This document shows, in pieces, positions 1 through 14,200 of a stretch of DNA of 64,000 nt. A model generated the notes under the pieces. That model was not told where the DNA came from. It did not search any database and worked only from the letters and a program-made list of their open reading frames with translations. The stretch covers positions 27,877 through 91,876 of the forward strand of contig JAAFHV010000007.1 in NCBI GenBank assembly GCA_013297655.1, read 5' to 3'. How positions within the stretch are numbered: position 1 is the first letter of the stretch; the number at the start of each line of letters is the position of its first letter. The translations under genes were made by a program, and so were the position numbers. Origin of the DNA: Myxococcales bacterium (GTDB lineage Bacteria > Myxococcota_A > Polyangia > Polyangiales > Polyangiaceae).

Positions 1-4978
<4,978 letters not shown>

Positions 4979-5394
4979 TGACTCCCTCGGTCACACGAAA
5001 CCGGGCGAGCACACATGTGCCGCCAGCGCCCGCGGTAGGTTGGAGTGCCCGCGCTGCACACTCCCGCCGATGCCACTGGGCAAGTGAAAATCCGCCCTCA
5101 CGCTACCAGAGGCAGAACGCGATAGGTGTGGCCTTCCTCGCGTCGCGAATCGATTTTTTGAAGATCGGCTCGACGACCTCGCGGAGCGGGCGCACCCCTC
5201 CTTACACACGGTATTGTGGGGTTTCCGCACGGATCGCGCGGAGACGCCACCAACCGGTCACTCGCGTGTCCATGCGGGTGCGACGAAATGGCCGGGCCGT
5301 GTGGGGCAGCCATGTCGTCGCGACGAGAGCGAACAAAACGAAGAGGCCTCGATCCACGTGGGACCGAGGCCTTCTCGACGAGGTCGCGCGAGGG
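4979..5394. other. Intergenic gap between two TPR genes
   Basis: This stretch of about 415 bases separates the upstream TPR lipoprotein gene from the giant TPR gene. It holds a hairpin terminator for the lipoprotein gene and should hold the giant gene's own promoter. I could not identify that promoter with confidence. No convincing gene is present. Confidence 0.5.
5344..5372 (-). terminator. Rho-independent terminator of the TPR lipoprotein gene
   Basis: An inverted repeat (AGGCCTCG and CGAGGCCT) lies just after the stop codon at 5395. On the minus strand it is followed by a T-rich run (CTTCGTTTTGTT). Confidence 0.75.
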
Positions 5395-6318
5395 CTACTG
5401 GAGCTGGCCGCCGAGCCTCGTCGCGAACTGTTGGCTCTGCGAGCATTGGTCTGCGTAGCGCGCGGCGGCGGCGCCCTTGCACACGATCTTGTTGAACGAC
5501 TGGAGCTGCTGAATCGCCTCGCTCTTGCGCGGCGGGTTCGCGTTCGCGTACGCCGCACCGAGGTTGAAGAACGCGATCTGCTCGCCGGCCTGGTTGCACA
5601 TGCCGCACGCCTTTTTCGCAGCTTCGTACTCGGTGATCGCGCCGGCTCCGTCGCCCTTGATCTCCTTGATTTGGCCCGCGAGGCTGTGGAGACCGAAGAG
5701 GAACTTATCGCCCTCTTTCCCGAACGAGAGGCCGTCCTTCACCACCTGCTCGGCCTGGTCCATGTAACCGAGGCGAATGTACAGGTCGGCGAGCGGCACG
5801 TAGAACGAAAGCTCGTCAGGCTTCGTCTCGATCGCCTTCGTGTACGAGCGGAGCGCGCCCTGCTCGTCGTCGAGGTGAAGCAAGACTTCGCCGAGCTCGA
5901 AGTGAGCGTCGGCGAGGTTCGGATCTTTCGCGATGGCCTGCTCGAGCGGCTCCTTCGCTTCGGCCCAGCTCGTGGGGCCCTTCACCGCCATACGCGCGTT
6001 CGCGAGGCCGTTCTGGAAGTAGTAGTTCGCGAACGTGGGCGCGACCGCTTGCGCCTTTTTGCAGGTCGTCGCGACCTTCGTCCACTCTTCCTTCTTGCTG
6101 TACGCGAGGGCGAGCTTCCAGAGGATGCGGTGGTTCGTCGGATCGAGGTTCGTGGCTTGCTCGTATTTCGAGATCGCCTCGTCGATGTTGACGGTCTTCG
6201 ACTTGTCGCCCTCGATAGCGAGGTTCACGGCCTCGATGTTGTTGCGGCTGCAGCCGACAGCGCCGAGGACGGTCGCCGCAGACAAGGAGAGCACGAGCGC
6301 CTTCGCGAGCATCTTCAT
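5395..6318 (-). CDS. TPR-repeat lipoprotein
   Basis: A 307-residue protein whose start is placed at the ATG that gives a classical lipoprotein signal (MKMLAKALVLSLSAATVLG) ending in an AVGC lipobox. After it come TPR pairs, for example around residues 40-105 (YEQATNLDPTNHRILWKLAL) and again at about 140-200 (LEQAIAKDPNLADAHFELGE). The C-terminus ends shortly after a Cys pair (KKACGMCNQ). It is probably an outer-membrane-anchored periplasmic scaffold. It lies between the FHA/AgmX gene and the giant TPR gene on the same strand, but gaps of about 400 and 700 bases and a terminator on each side suggest its own transcript. Its relation to the gliding lipoproteins is inferred from position only. 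Confidence 0.85.
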   Translation of the reverse strand: MKMLAKALVLSLSAATVLGAVGCSRNNIEAVNLAIEGDKSKTVNIDEAISKYEQATNLDPTNHRILWKLALAYSKKEEWTKVATTCKKAQAVAPTFANYYFQNGLANARMAVKGPTSWAEAKEPLEQAIAKDPNLADAHFELGEVLLHLDDEQGALRSYTKAIETKPDELSFYVPLADLYIRLGYMDQAEQVVKDGLSFGKEGDKFLFGLHSLAGQIKEIKGDGAGAITEYEAAKKACGMCNQAGEQIAFFNLGAAYANANPPRKSEAIQQLQSFNKIVCKGAAAARYADQCSQSQQFATRLGGQLQ

Positions 6319-6851
6319 GGGCGCGGGAGCATAGGGCAGAACCCCTCGCCTCCTCAATCAAAACCTGGGCATGCGCCGATGCGACCGGAGAGGAGACGCA
6401 CCGCCGCGAGAGAACCCGTGCTTCAGAGCTCCGGGCAGACGCCCTCGTCGGAAAATTGAGCATATATCGAACGACGACGCCCGCGCGCGGACGAGCACGA
6501 GCACGAGCACGTGCACGAGCGTCTCAGATGCACCCTGCCCGCGATCGTAGCGGCCACGCGAGACCTTCGAGCCGAGGAGGCGCTTCCGCTTCACGCCGGA
6601 TGGGCCGGTCCACCCACACGATGAAACGAAGCTGCGCAGGTGGCGCTGGCTCACGCGCGTTCGCGTCGCTCGTGCGAGAGCGCGCGTCGACGATCCCAAC
6701 GCCTAAACATGCATCATACACATAGAAAAACATCGGCCCCCCGCGACGCGTCCGCGTCACCAGAGGCACCAGACATCGACCGAGCTTCGCGCGGGCCGTC
6801 GCGAACCATGCATTATACACTCACAGCACGAGTGCATTATACAAATACATC

Positions 6852-6865
6852 TCGAATGCATTCGA
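6852..6865. promoter_or_regulatory. 14-bp palindrome next to TATAAT-like boxes
   Basis: TCGAATGCATTCGA is its own reverse complement. It ends 10 bases from a minus-strand TATAAT (6836-6841), where a -35 element or operator would sit. No good TTGACA-like hexamer is visible, so this is only a candidate protein-binding site. Confidence 0.3.
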
Positions 6866-6973
6866 ACGGTCCGTCGTAGCCGGCGCACCTCGATCGATGC
6901 GCGCAACCGACCGATGCGCGCGACCGACCGAGTTCGCCAACGTCGCCCTCTCACGCGAGCCACAAAAACACGA

Positions 6974-7001
6974 AACGCCCGGGGCTCGTGGCCGCGGGCG
7001 C
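6974..7001 (-). terminator. Rho-independent terminator of the FHA/AgmX gene
   Basis: On the minus strand a GC-rich stem (CGCCCGCGG paired with CCCCGGGCG) follows the stop codon at 7029 and is followed by TTTCGTGTTTTTG. Confidence 0.7.
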
Positions 7002-7028
7002 TTCGCTCGATTCAGCAGGCCTCGACGA

Positions 7029-9101
7029 TCAGTCGCCGGGGCTGAAGGTGATCGGGTAGACGACGGTGACGATGCCGCCTTCGGGCTGCGGGAACGAGAG
7101 GTTACCGAAGCCGCGGACGACGCAAGACACGACGCCCTTGTCCGGGATGTCCGAGCCGCCGTCTTGTGCGGTGGAGACCGAGCCGGAGCGGTCGATGACG
7201 AACTTCACCGCGACGCGACCGGAGAGGGTCGGGTTGGTGCGGAGGCCGTTCTCGTAGCAGAGACGGAAACGACCGAAGTTCTGACGAACGATGCGCTGGA
7301 TGACCTCGGGCGGGAGGCGCCCGTTGACCGTGGTCGCGCCCTGACGAAGCTGCGGCGACTTGGTCGCGTGGGCTCCACCGAGCTTGCCGTGGCCGTTGCC
7401 GAACCCGTTGCCGTTGCCGGTGCCTGCACCGTGACCGATGGTGCCGATGTTGCCGAGGCCGATGCCCTCGCCGCGACCGCCGCCACCTTCGCCGACGCCG
7501 GAGAGGCCGAGGCCGCCAGCGCCGAACGAGTCACCGATGCTGTCGCCCCACATGTTGCCGCGGGCGCTCATGGGGTCGTTGCCGCTCGACTCTTCACGAC
7601 CCCACGGGGCGGTGGGAGCGTTCGGATCGCCGCCGGCGCCGACGTTGAGGAGACCGATCATGCCGAACTCGGCGGCCTCTTTGAGAGCGGCCTGGCGAGC
7701 GATATGCGGGTCGGCGTTGTCTGCGGGGCCCTGCACGCCGAACTTGTGTCCGGTTTCTTTCGTGTTGGGGTTACCCATCGAGCCTTCTTCGCCCTTGGCG
7801 CGGGTACCGGTGCCGCCCTCTTTGTTGTCGGCGGTGTTCTCGGCGACCTGCTCGGTGGGCTTCTCTTCCTGCTCGCGCTCCGCGGCCGCGTTGAGCATCT
7901 TCTGCATGAGCAGAATCTGGTCGCGGTCGATCGCTTCGCTGTCGTCGAGGTTCATCTTCGGCATGAAGAACGCGAGCGACGCGACGATGCCGATGTGAAG
8001 GAGCGACGAGAGACCGACGAAGAGGAACGCCGCCGGATCCGCGCCGGCGAGAACGCCGACCGGGGGCTTCTTGCCTGCGTTGACCGAGCTCACCTGGAAG
8101 ACGAGTCCGCCTTCGAGCTCCATGCGCGCCTTCGCGTTGGCGGGGAGGTCGAACTCGTGCGCGCCGGACAGCTCGCTCGACGGCCGCGCACGGCCGCTGG
8201 AGATGAGCTCTTGGAAGGTGGTCTTTCCCTGGCCCGCGATCTCGACGGCGCCAGTGGCGCGCGGGAAGATGACGAGGGAGGCGCTGCCGCCGCGTGCCAC
8301 GACGACCGGGGCGCGCGTGGTTCCGAGCGCTTCACTCGGGACGAAGTAGTCGCACGCGACCTGCGTCTCTTCACCGACGAAGAACGAGCGCGGAGGCGAG
8401 AGGTGGGAGACGTGGAGCACGTTCGTGTCCCACATGACCATGACCTCGAGCGCGGCGAGGTGCGCGACCTCGACCTCGTCGGGGTTCACGTCGGGGCCGC
8501 TCTTCACGAGCTTGTAGGTCGTCGGCGCGTTCGGATCGAGCACCGCCGCGCCGCCACCGATTTGGTCCGTCGCGGAAGCGACGAAGGGGTTCGCTGCGGC
8601 CGACGAGGCAGCGGCGAACGGGTTCACCGGGGCGGGCACCGCGAACGGATTCGCTGCCGGAGCGGGCACCGCGAACGGGTTGGCCGCCGCGACCGGGACC
8701 GCGATCTCGGCCGCCGTCGGCGCGGTCGATGCGGGAGGAGGAGGAGCCGAGACAGGGGCAGCAGCAGCGGCCACCGCTGCCGTCGCGGGCTCTGCGCTCT
8801 CGAGGACGATGGTGGTCGACCCGATTTGGATCTGATCACCGGGGCGAACCTTGCACTTGTTCACCCGCGAGCCGTTCACCATCGTCCCCGGCTCGTTGCC
8901 GAGATCGATGAGGGTGATGTCGCCTTCCGAAGCGACCTCGATCACCGCGTGCATACGCGAAGCCAGCTCGTCATCGACACGGAGATGGCTCCGCGGATCC
9001 TTGCCGACCTTCACGATGTCTTGAGCGATCGTATCGCGCCGGAGGAGCTGATCTCCCTGGTAGAGCGCGAACGTGAGCGCGACCTTGCCCTTGCCTTCCA
9101 T
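7029..9101 (-). CDS. FHA - TM - AgmX/PglI C-terminal domain protein (GltG-like)
   Basis: A 690-residue protein. Residues about 20-95 form an FHA phosphothreonine-binding domain (GKDPRSHLRVDDELASRMHA, then a Gly-Thr-x-VNG turn). A long Ala/Pro region with NPFAVPAP repeats follows. A single membrane segment lies near residue 365-390 (FLFVGLSSLLHIGIVASLAF). After it comes a charged and Gly/Asn-rich periplasmic linker with GNG repeats. The last ~100 residues match the AgmX/PglI C-terminal (TonB-like) domain: LPPEVIQRIVRQNFGRFRLCYE and FVIDRSGSV. This architecture matches Myxococcus GltG/PglI, a gliding protein that spans the inner membrane and reaches the periplasm. The start is placed at the ATG directly before the FHA domain; an in-frame start 18 codons upstream is possible. 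Confidence 0.88.
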   Translation of the reverse strand: MEGKGKVALTFALYQGDQLLRRDTIAQDIVKVGKDPRSHLRVDDELASRMHAVIEVASEGDITLIDLGNEPGTMVNGSRVNKCKVRPGDQIQIGSTTIVLESAEPATAAVAAAAAPVSAPPPPASTAPTAAEIAVPVAAANPFAVPAPAANPFAVPAPVNPFAAASSAAANPFVASATDQIGGGAAVLDPNAPTTYKLVKSGPDVNPDEVEVAHLAALEVMVMWDTNVLHVSHLSPPRSFFVGEETQVACDYFVPSEALGTTRAPVVVARGGSASLVIFPRATGAVEIAGQGKTTFQELISSGRARPSSELSGAHEFDLPANAKARMELEGGLVFQVSSVNAGKKPPVGVLAGADPAAFLFVGLSSLLHIGIVASLAFFMPKMNLDDSEAIDRDQILLMQKMLNAAAEREQEEKPTEQVAENTADNKEGGTGTRAKGEEGSMGNPNTKETGHKFGVQGPADNADPHIARQAALKEAAEFGMIGLLNVGAGGDPNAPTAPWGREESSGNDPMSARGNMWGDSIGDSFGAGGLGLSGVGEGGGGRGEGIGLGNIGTIGHGAGTGNGNGFGNGHGKLGGAHATKSPQLRQGATTVNGRLPPEVIQRIVRQNFGRFRLCYENGLRTNPTLSGRVAVKFVIDRSGSVSTAQDGGSDIPDKGVVSCVVRGFGNLSFPQPEGGIVTVVYPITFSPGD

Positions 9102-9197
9102 CTCGGACCTTCTGCCGTCTTTTCGACGGCCACTGCGACTCGGTCGCAGCTTCAAACCCTCGACGAGCGAGGGAAAACGTCTATGGCGATTTGCCCG

Positions 9198-9488
9198 TCA
9201 GAGGTTCTCGACGGACTTCAACATCTCGGGCACGAAGGACGTTCGCGGGCGGATGAGCGTGGTTCGCACCGGGCCGGGACGAACGCGAATCGTCGCGTCG
9301 TTCGGACCGAAGCCCCCCGCGCTCAGCGGGTCGTCGGAGAACTCGTAGCCGTAACCGTCGCCGTTCCCCTTTGCGGGAGGAGCGCCACCGGCTGCCGCTG
9401 GTGCAGCGCCTGCACCCTGCGCGAACGCAGACGTGCTGACGAGCAGAATACCAAGACCCAAAAACCCCACGAAGAGACGCTTCGCCAT
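9198..9488 (-). CDS. Small exported protein of the TPR/FHA cluster, unknown function
   Basis: A 96-residue protein with a clear Sec signal peptide (MAKRLFVGFLGLGILLVSTSAFAQ). A Gly/Ala/Pro linker and a basic conserved-looking tail (DATIRVRPGPVRTTLIRPRT) follow. A GGAGAA ribosome binding site lies just upstream of the ATG. It is encoded between the GltE-like lipoprotein and the GltG-like protein on the same strand, so it is probably a periplasmic accessory of that complex. I do not recognise the family. Confidence 0.75.
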   Translation of the reverse strand: MAKRLFVGFLGLGILLVSTSAFAQGAGAAPAAAGGAPPAKGNGDGYGYEFSDDPLSAGGFGPNDATIRVRPGPVRTTLIRPRTSFVPEMLKSVENL

Positions 9489-9773
9489 GTTCGTTCTCCT
9501 TCTGACTCTTCCTTGCACCGTTTACCAATCCTTCGACCGGTTATCGCGTGGTTTTTGACGTCCGAGGACGTTTTTCCTTTGCGATCCGAAGACTTGGTAA
9601 AAATCCAGGGCAACCGTAACCGGGCGACCTGAACATCACTCTAGATGACTGTGCCCCAAAGGACCGTTTTCCTGGGCCTTCAGGGCACGTTGCGAGCGTC
9701 TCGGGTGCACTAGACAGGGCTTCGTGGCCCAAGTTCCCGGGACGGACGATTTTTCTTCCGACACCCCAAAGGA

Positions 9774-9802
9774 AAGGGCCCGCTCGATGGAGCAGGCCCC
9801 TT
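9774..9802 (-). terminator. Rho-independent terminator after the GltE-like gene
   Basis: On the minus strand, immediately after the stop at 9806, AAGGGGCCTGCTC pairs with GAGCGGGCCCTT. It is followed by TCCTTTGGGG. The stem is long and the T-run modest. Confidence 0.65.
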
Positions 9803-9805
9803 GCC

Positions 9806-11275
9806 TCACTTCTTGTCGGCCGGCTTGTCGCCAGCGGGAGGCGCGTCGGATGTCGGAGCCGGGCCCCCGGGGGCCCCTTGCGCCTTCTGCTCGCTCGCGT
9901 CGAGGTCGAGGAATTGGATCGTGTCGTCGATGTCTTGCATGCGCTCCTTCGAGCGCTTCACGGCACCTTCGTACTCGGCCTTGCCCTGCGCCTTGTCGAC
10001 GAAGGTTTGGAAGATGCCCTTCGCGGAGCGGAGCGCGGCTTTCGTCGCGTCCTTTCCGGCGCCGGCCTTGGCCTTGAACTCCTGAACGAGGATGCCCTCG
10101 TTGTAGAAGGCGTCGGGGCGGTTGGCGTCGAGCTTCTTGCAGGCCTCGAGCTCGGCTTGCACCGCGGCGACCTCTGCCTCGTAGTTCGCGTCGGTGGCCT
10201 GGATGGGGCCGCGGAGCGCGAGCGCGAGACCGAGGTGAGCGTCGTAGTCGTTCGGGCGCATCTCGAGCGCCTTCTTGTACGCGCCGGCAGCCTGCTCGAA
10301 ACCGCGGAACGAGAGGTTGACGGCGGCGAAGTTCATCTGCGCCTCGAAGAACTTCGGATCGAGCTTCGCGGCGGTGGAGAACTCGGCGACGGCGCTGTTC
10401 ACTTGGCCGAGCTCGTTCTGAATGAGGCCGGCGGTGTTGTGGATCGGCGCGTAGGCCGCGTTCTTGCGAATCGCTTGCGAGCAGACGAGGGCCGCGAGCT
10501 CGAGCTGCTGCACGTCGGCGCGCTTCGCGATGGATGCGTTCGTCGCGATCTGGCGGCCCTTGGAGCCCTTCTGCGACGACTTGATCGCACCGGCGCGCTT
10601 CTTCGCTTGCTGGAAGTAGAAGAGCGCGAGCTGGTTGAAGGCGGGCATGTACGCGTCGTCGATCGCCAGCGCACGCTGGAGGTTCTTCTTCGCGCAGTCC
10701 ATGTCGTTGGTGCAGCCCTGGCCTCCGGTCTCGGAGTCACGCTGCATCTGGAACATGGCGAGGTTCACGAGCGCGGGCACGTTCTGGAACTGAGCGTCCA
10801 AGACGGCCTGCTGGAGCGTGGAGATCGCCGCGTCCTCGTTGCTCGAGCCCTTGTAGTCATAGAGGGCGATTTGCACCTTCGCGAAGTGGAACTTGGGGTC
10901 GTCCGCGATCGCTTTGGTAAAGCGAGCGCGGGCTTCCTTGTCGTTGCCGCAGCGCTGGTAGGAGAGGCCGGCGTTGTACGTGGCCTCGGGGAACTTACCG
11001 CTCTTCTGCTCCGACGCGGCCTGCTCGAACTTCTTCGCGACCTCGTTGCAGGTGGCGTCGTTCCAGTCGGCGGCCTTGTCGTGAGCGACCATGCTCTCGA
11101 CCGCGGCGTTGAACTTCGCTTGCGCGGAGTCGCTCACCGTTTCGCCGGTCGAGGTGGTGGGCTTTCCGGGAACCTTGGGCTCCTTTTTGCCACCGGTGTT
11201 GGCCTCCGGCCCACCCCCGCAAGCGAGGGAGAGGAGCACGAGACCTGCGGAGAGGATGCCTAGTTTGGACTTCAT
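9806..11275 (-). CDS. TPR lipoprotein, AglT/GltE-like
   Basis: A 489-residue lipoprotein: signal MKSKLGILSAGLVLLSLACGGG with lipobox LSLAC. TPR units follow, including ATYNAGLSYQRCGNDKEARA, a central pair after a KKNLQRALAIDDAYMPAFNQ unit, and YKKALEMRPNDYDAHLGLAL. The tail is low-complexity Ala/Pro/Asp/Lys. Size, lipidation and TPR content match the Myxococcus gliding lipoprotein AglT/GltE. Its position directly downstream of an AgmU/GltD-sized TPR gene (14-base gap) and upstream of a GltG-like gene supports that assignment. It is expected to sit at the periplasmic face of the outer membrane. Orthology is inferred from size and order, not from alignment. Confidence 0.85.
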   Translation of the reverse strand: MKSKLGILSAGLVLLSLACGGGPEANTGGKKEPKVPGKPTTSTGETVSDSAQAKFNAAVESMVAHDKAADWNDATCNEVAKKFEQAASEQKSGKFPEATYNAGLSYQRCGNDKEARARFTKAIADDPKFHFAKVQIALYDYKGSSNEDAAISTLQQAVLDAQFQNVPALVNLAMFQMQRDSETGGQGCTNDMDCAKKNLQRALAIDDAYMPAFNQLALFYFQQAKKRAGAIKSSQKGSKGRQIATNASIAKRADVQQLELAALVCSQAIRKNAAYAPIHNTAGLIQNELGQVNSAVAEFSTAAKLDPKFFEAQMNFAAVNLSFRGFEQAAGAYKKALEMRPNDYDAHLGLALALRGPIQATDANYEAEVAAVQAELEACKKLDANRPDAFYNEGILVQEFKAKAGAGKDATKAALRSAKGIFQTFVDKAQGKAEYEGAVKRSKERMQDIDDTIQFLDLDASEQKAQGAPGGPAPTSDAPPAGDKPADKK

Positions 11276-11289
11276 TTCGAGGCTCCTTT

Positions 11290-14200
11290 TCACTTCTTCT
11301 TGCCGGCGGCGGGCTTCTTCGCGTCGGGCTTCTTGGTGTCCTGCGTGGGCTCTGCGCCGGCCTTTTCGGTCGGAGCAGCGCTCGGGGGACGCCAAGCCTG
11401 ACCACCGACGAGGATCGGCGGGTTCTTCTCGTCGAGACCGCTGTTGGAGAGCGTGGGCGCTCCGCGGAGCTCGTCGACGACGTGGTATTCGGACTTGTAG
11501 TTCTTCGCGAGCCACACTTCGCAGTCACGCGAGTAGCCGTCGAAGTATTGGTACTTGACCGAGAGGTCGAGGCACTTCTTGAGCGCCGGCTTCGCGTTGT
11601 TCGTCTTGAACGGCTCGCTCGCGCCGTCGAGAGCGTCGTAGTAGGTGCCACGGATTTCCGGGTCGGTCTTCCAGGCCTTGGGGATCGGGGCGCGACGGAA
11701 GTCGTCCACGAAGTTGCCCCACATGAGGCCGGAGCGCGAACCGGCGGCGATGACCCACTTCGGCGGGGGAACGGGCTTGAGGTCGAGGATCTTGACGTAG
11801 GCCGGCTCGACCTTCGCGATCGCTTCCTTCTTCTTCGTGTACCAGTCCTTCACCTTGGTGCCGATGTGCTTGACGACATCTTCCTTGGTGCCGGAGCCCT
11901 TGTACTCGGGGAACTTGAGCGGCTCGACGACGACGAGGCGCTCCTCTTCGGCGGCCATGAAGTAGGCCTCGCCGACCGCGTTGAGAGCCTTCGCGAGGCG
12001 CTTGTCTTGCTGACCTGCGTCTTCGCTCGGGTAGGCCGCGCGAATCTTGGCTTCCGAGTCGGCGGGGTTGGTCCAGTAGCCACGAACCTTCGCGTACTCG
12101 CCCTTCGCTTGACGATCGCCGCCCTTCAGCTTGCTGTAGGCGCGGGCGAGCGTGGCGTGCGCTTGCACTTGGATATCGGGAGCGGCCTTGTCGATGACCC
12201 CCATCGATCCGACGAGCGACGCGCGAGCCTTGTCCCACTCTTCTTTTTCGGCGTAGTGCGCACCGATCGCGAAGGCGATCGAGGCGGTCTGCGCGGGCTT
12301 CGAGGCGCCGTAGTTCTTCGTGAACTTGCGGGCGTCTTCGATGGCCTTTTCTTCCTGGCCGAGGCCGAGGCGGAGGAGCACGGCGTCGGCGAGGGCGGCG
12401 TCGGCCTTCTCGGCGCGGGGGTCGGCTTCGACGAACTTCTCGAACCACTCGGCCGCGAGCTCGTAGACGGCGATCGCTTGGAAGTTACCGCCGATTTCGT
12501 AGGTGGCCTTCTTCGCGAGCGGCGACTTGCCGTTCGTCTTGTTGTCGAACGCGAGCAGCGCTTGGCGTGCCGCGATCGCTTTCGCGATGAGGCGCGCGGC
12601 TTGGAACGAGCGAGCCGCGTTGTACGCGATTTCGTCGCAGCGATCGGCCTGCGGGGCCTGGCCCTGCGAGACGGGCTCCTGGCAGTACTTCCGGAACATC
12701 TCGAAGTACGTGTTGCCCGCAGTTTCGTACTGCTGGAGCGCGCCGGCGCCGCCGTTCTTGTCGGCGATCTCGACGAGCTTCTGCGCCTTGAGACGGAGGA
12801 TGTCGACCTGCACCTTGTTCAAGTTGGTGCACTGTTCGGCGTTCTTCGCGGCCTTGTCCCCGGTGCAATAAAGCTCGAGGAACTTCGGAACGTCGGCGCC
12901 CATGTCGTCGTAGCAAGACGGACGCGACGACTGAGCGCCGAGCACGTTGATGCTCTCGAGGTAGAGCTGCGCGGCGTAGATGCCGACGTCACGATCCGCG
13001 TTGTTCATCGCGATGTCGCGGAACGCAGTCGCGGCTTCTTCCCAGTGCTTCGCCTCGAAGTAGGTGCGCGCGCGGGCGTACTTGACCTCGACGAGCTGCT
13101 CTTGACCGGCGTTGTCGGTCGCGGGCGGCTTGATGTAGCAAATGTACCGGTTGAAGGCCTGGACCATGCCCTTCTGCTGGTCCGTGAACTCCTTCGGCTT
13201 GAGAGCGGCGGCTTCTTCTTCCTTCTTCCGCTTCTCTTCTTCCGACTTGTTCTTGCCCGGGAGCTGCCCGATGCCCTTGCGAGCCTCGGCCTTCGGGTGA
13301 GAGGCGTCGTACATCTTCTGGTAACAGAGCACCGAGGCGTACGCGGCTTCGGGGGCGTCCTTGCCCGTCGGATCTTCGGCGACGACCGAGTCGAACGCCG
13401 GACCGCACTCGGCCCACTTCTCCTGATAGTAGAGGAGATCCGCCATGTTGTACTTGATCTTGTACAACGTGGGCCAGTCGTCCTTCACGATGCGCGGGAA
13501 GGTGAACGACGCGAACTGCTTCGCCTCGAACGTGTCGACCACCTTCTTGTAGAGGTACGCCGCGAGGGTGAGCGTCTTCGGATCGTTCGTGCCGCGTTGG
13601 CCGTTCGAGCCCGCCGCTTCGAGGTGCCACGCCATCGCGGTCTCGGCGACGATTTGCGCGGTGTGGTTTGCACACTCCTGCTTCGCTTCCGCGGAGTGGT
13701 TCTGCGAGGAGTAGTCCTTGTAGAGCTTCACCTGCTGGTCGACTTCGGTCTTGATGGCCTCCTTGTTGGAGGACTTCATCGCCATCGTCGCTTCGGTGAT
13801 GTGCGACTGGTAGACGCAAGACTTGTCGCCGTGGTCGCGCGACATGAGGTCTTTGTAGAGCGTCACGCCCTCGTGATAGTGGCCGGTGTCCAGGTAGTTG
13901 TTACCCAGATCGTCCATCATCTTGTAGGTCTTGTCGGACCCGTCGGTGTCGCCCGAGATGCCGTGGAAGAAGTTGTACGCCTGCGTCGGGTCGCCCTTGA
14001 GGGCGTAGACGGGGATGATGTCGCGGCGGGCGCTGTCGGCGAGCTTCGCGGCGCCGGGGAGCTGCGAGTAGTTCTTGCCGAAGTCGATCGTCTTCTTGAA
14101 AGCGTTGAGCGCCTTCTCGAACTCGCCCTTGTTCCAAGCGACGTAGGCGAGCTTGTACCAAGCGTAGCCGTAGACCTTGTTGTTCGGCGGCGGGTACTTG

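Larger units (their letters stand above)
6319..7028. other. AT-richer 710-bp intergenic region with repeated short motifs
   Basis: No gene is supported. The region contains a GAGCAC hexamer run near 6489-6515 and three copies of the 11-mer TGCAYTATACA/TGCATCATACA (6710, 6809, 6833). On the minus strand two of these copies read TGTATAATGCA and so contain a perfect TATAAT box. A 14-bp perfect palindrome TCGAATGCATTCGA lies at 6852-6865. It is clearly less GC-rich than its surroundings and may hold the promoter of the TPR lipoprotein gene, a small RNA, or both. Confidence 0.4.

Noticed and set aside
6456..6963. Several 70-110 residue frames in the AT-rich gap
   Set aside because: None has a ribosome binding site, signal peptide or domain, and their composition is Arg/Ser-rich as expected for noncoding GC-rich DNA.
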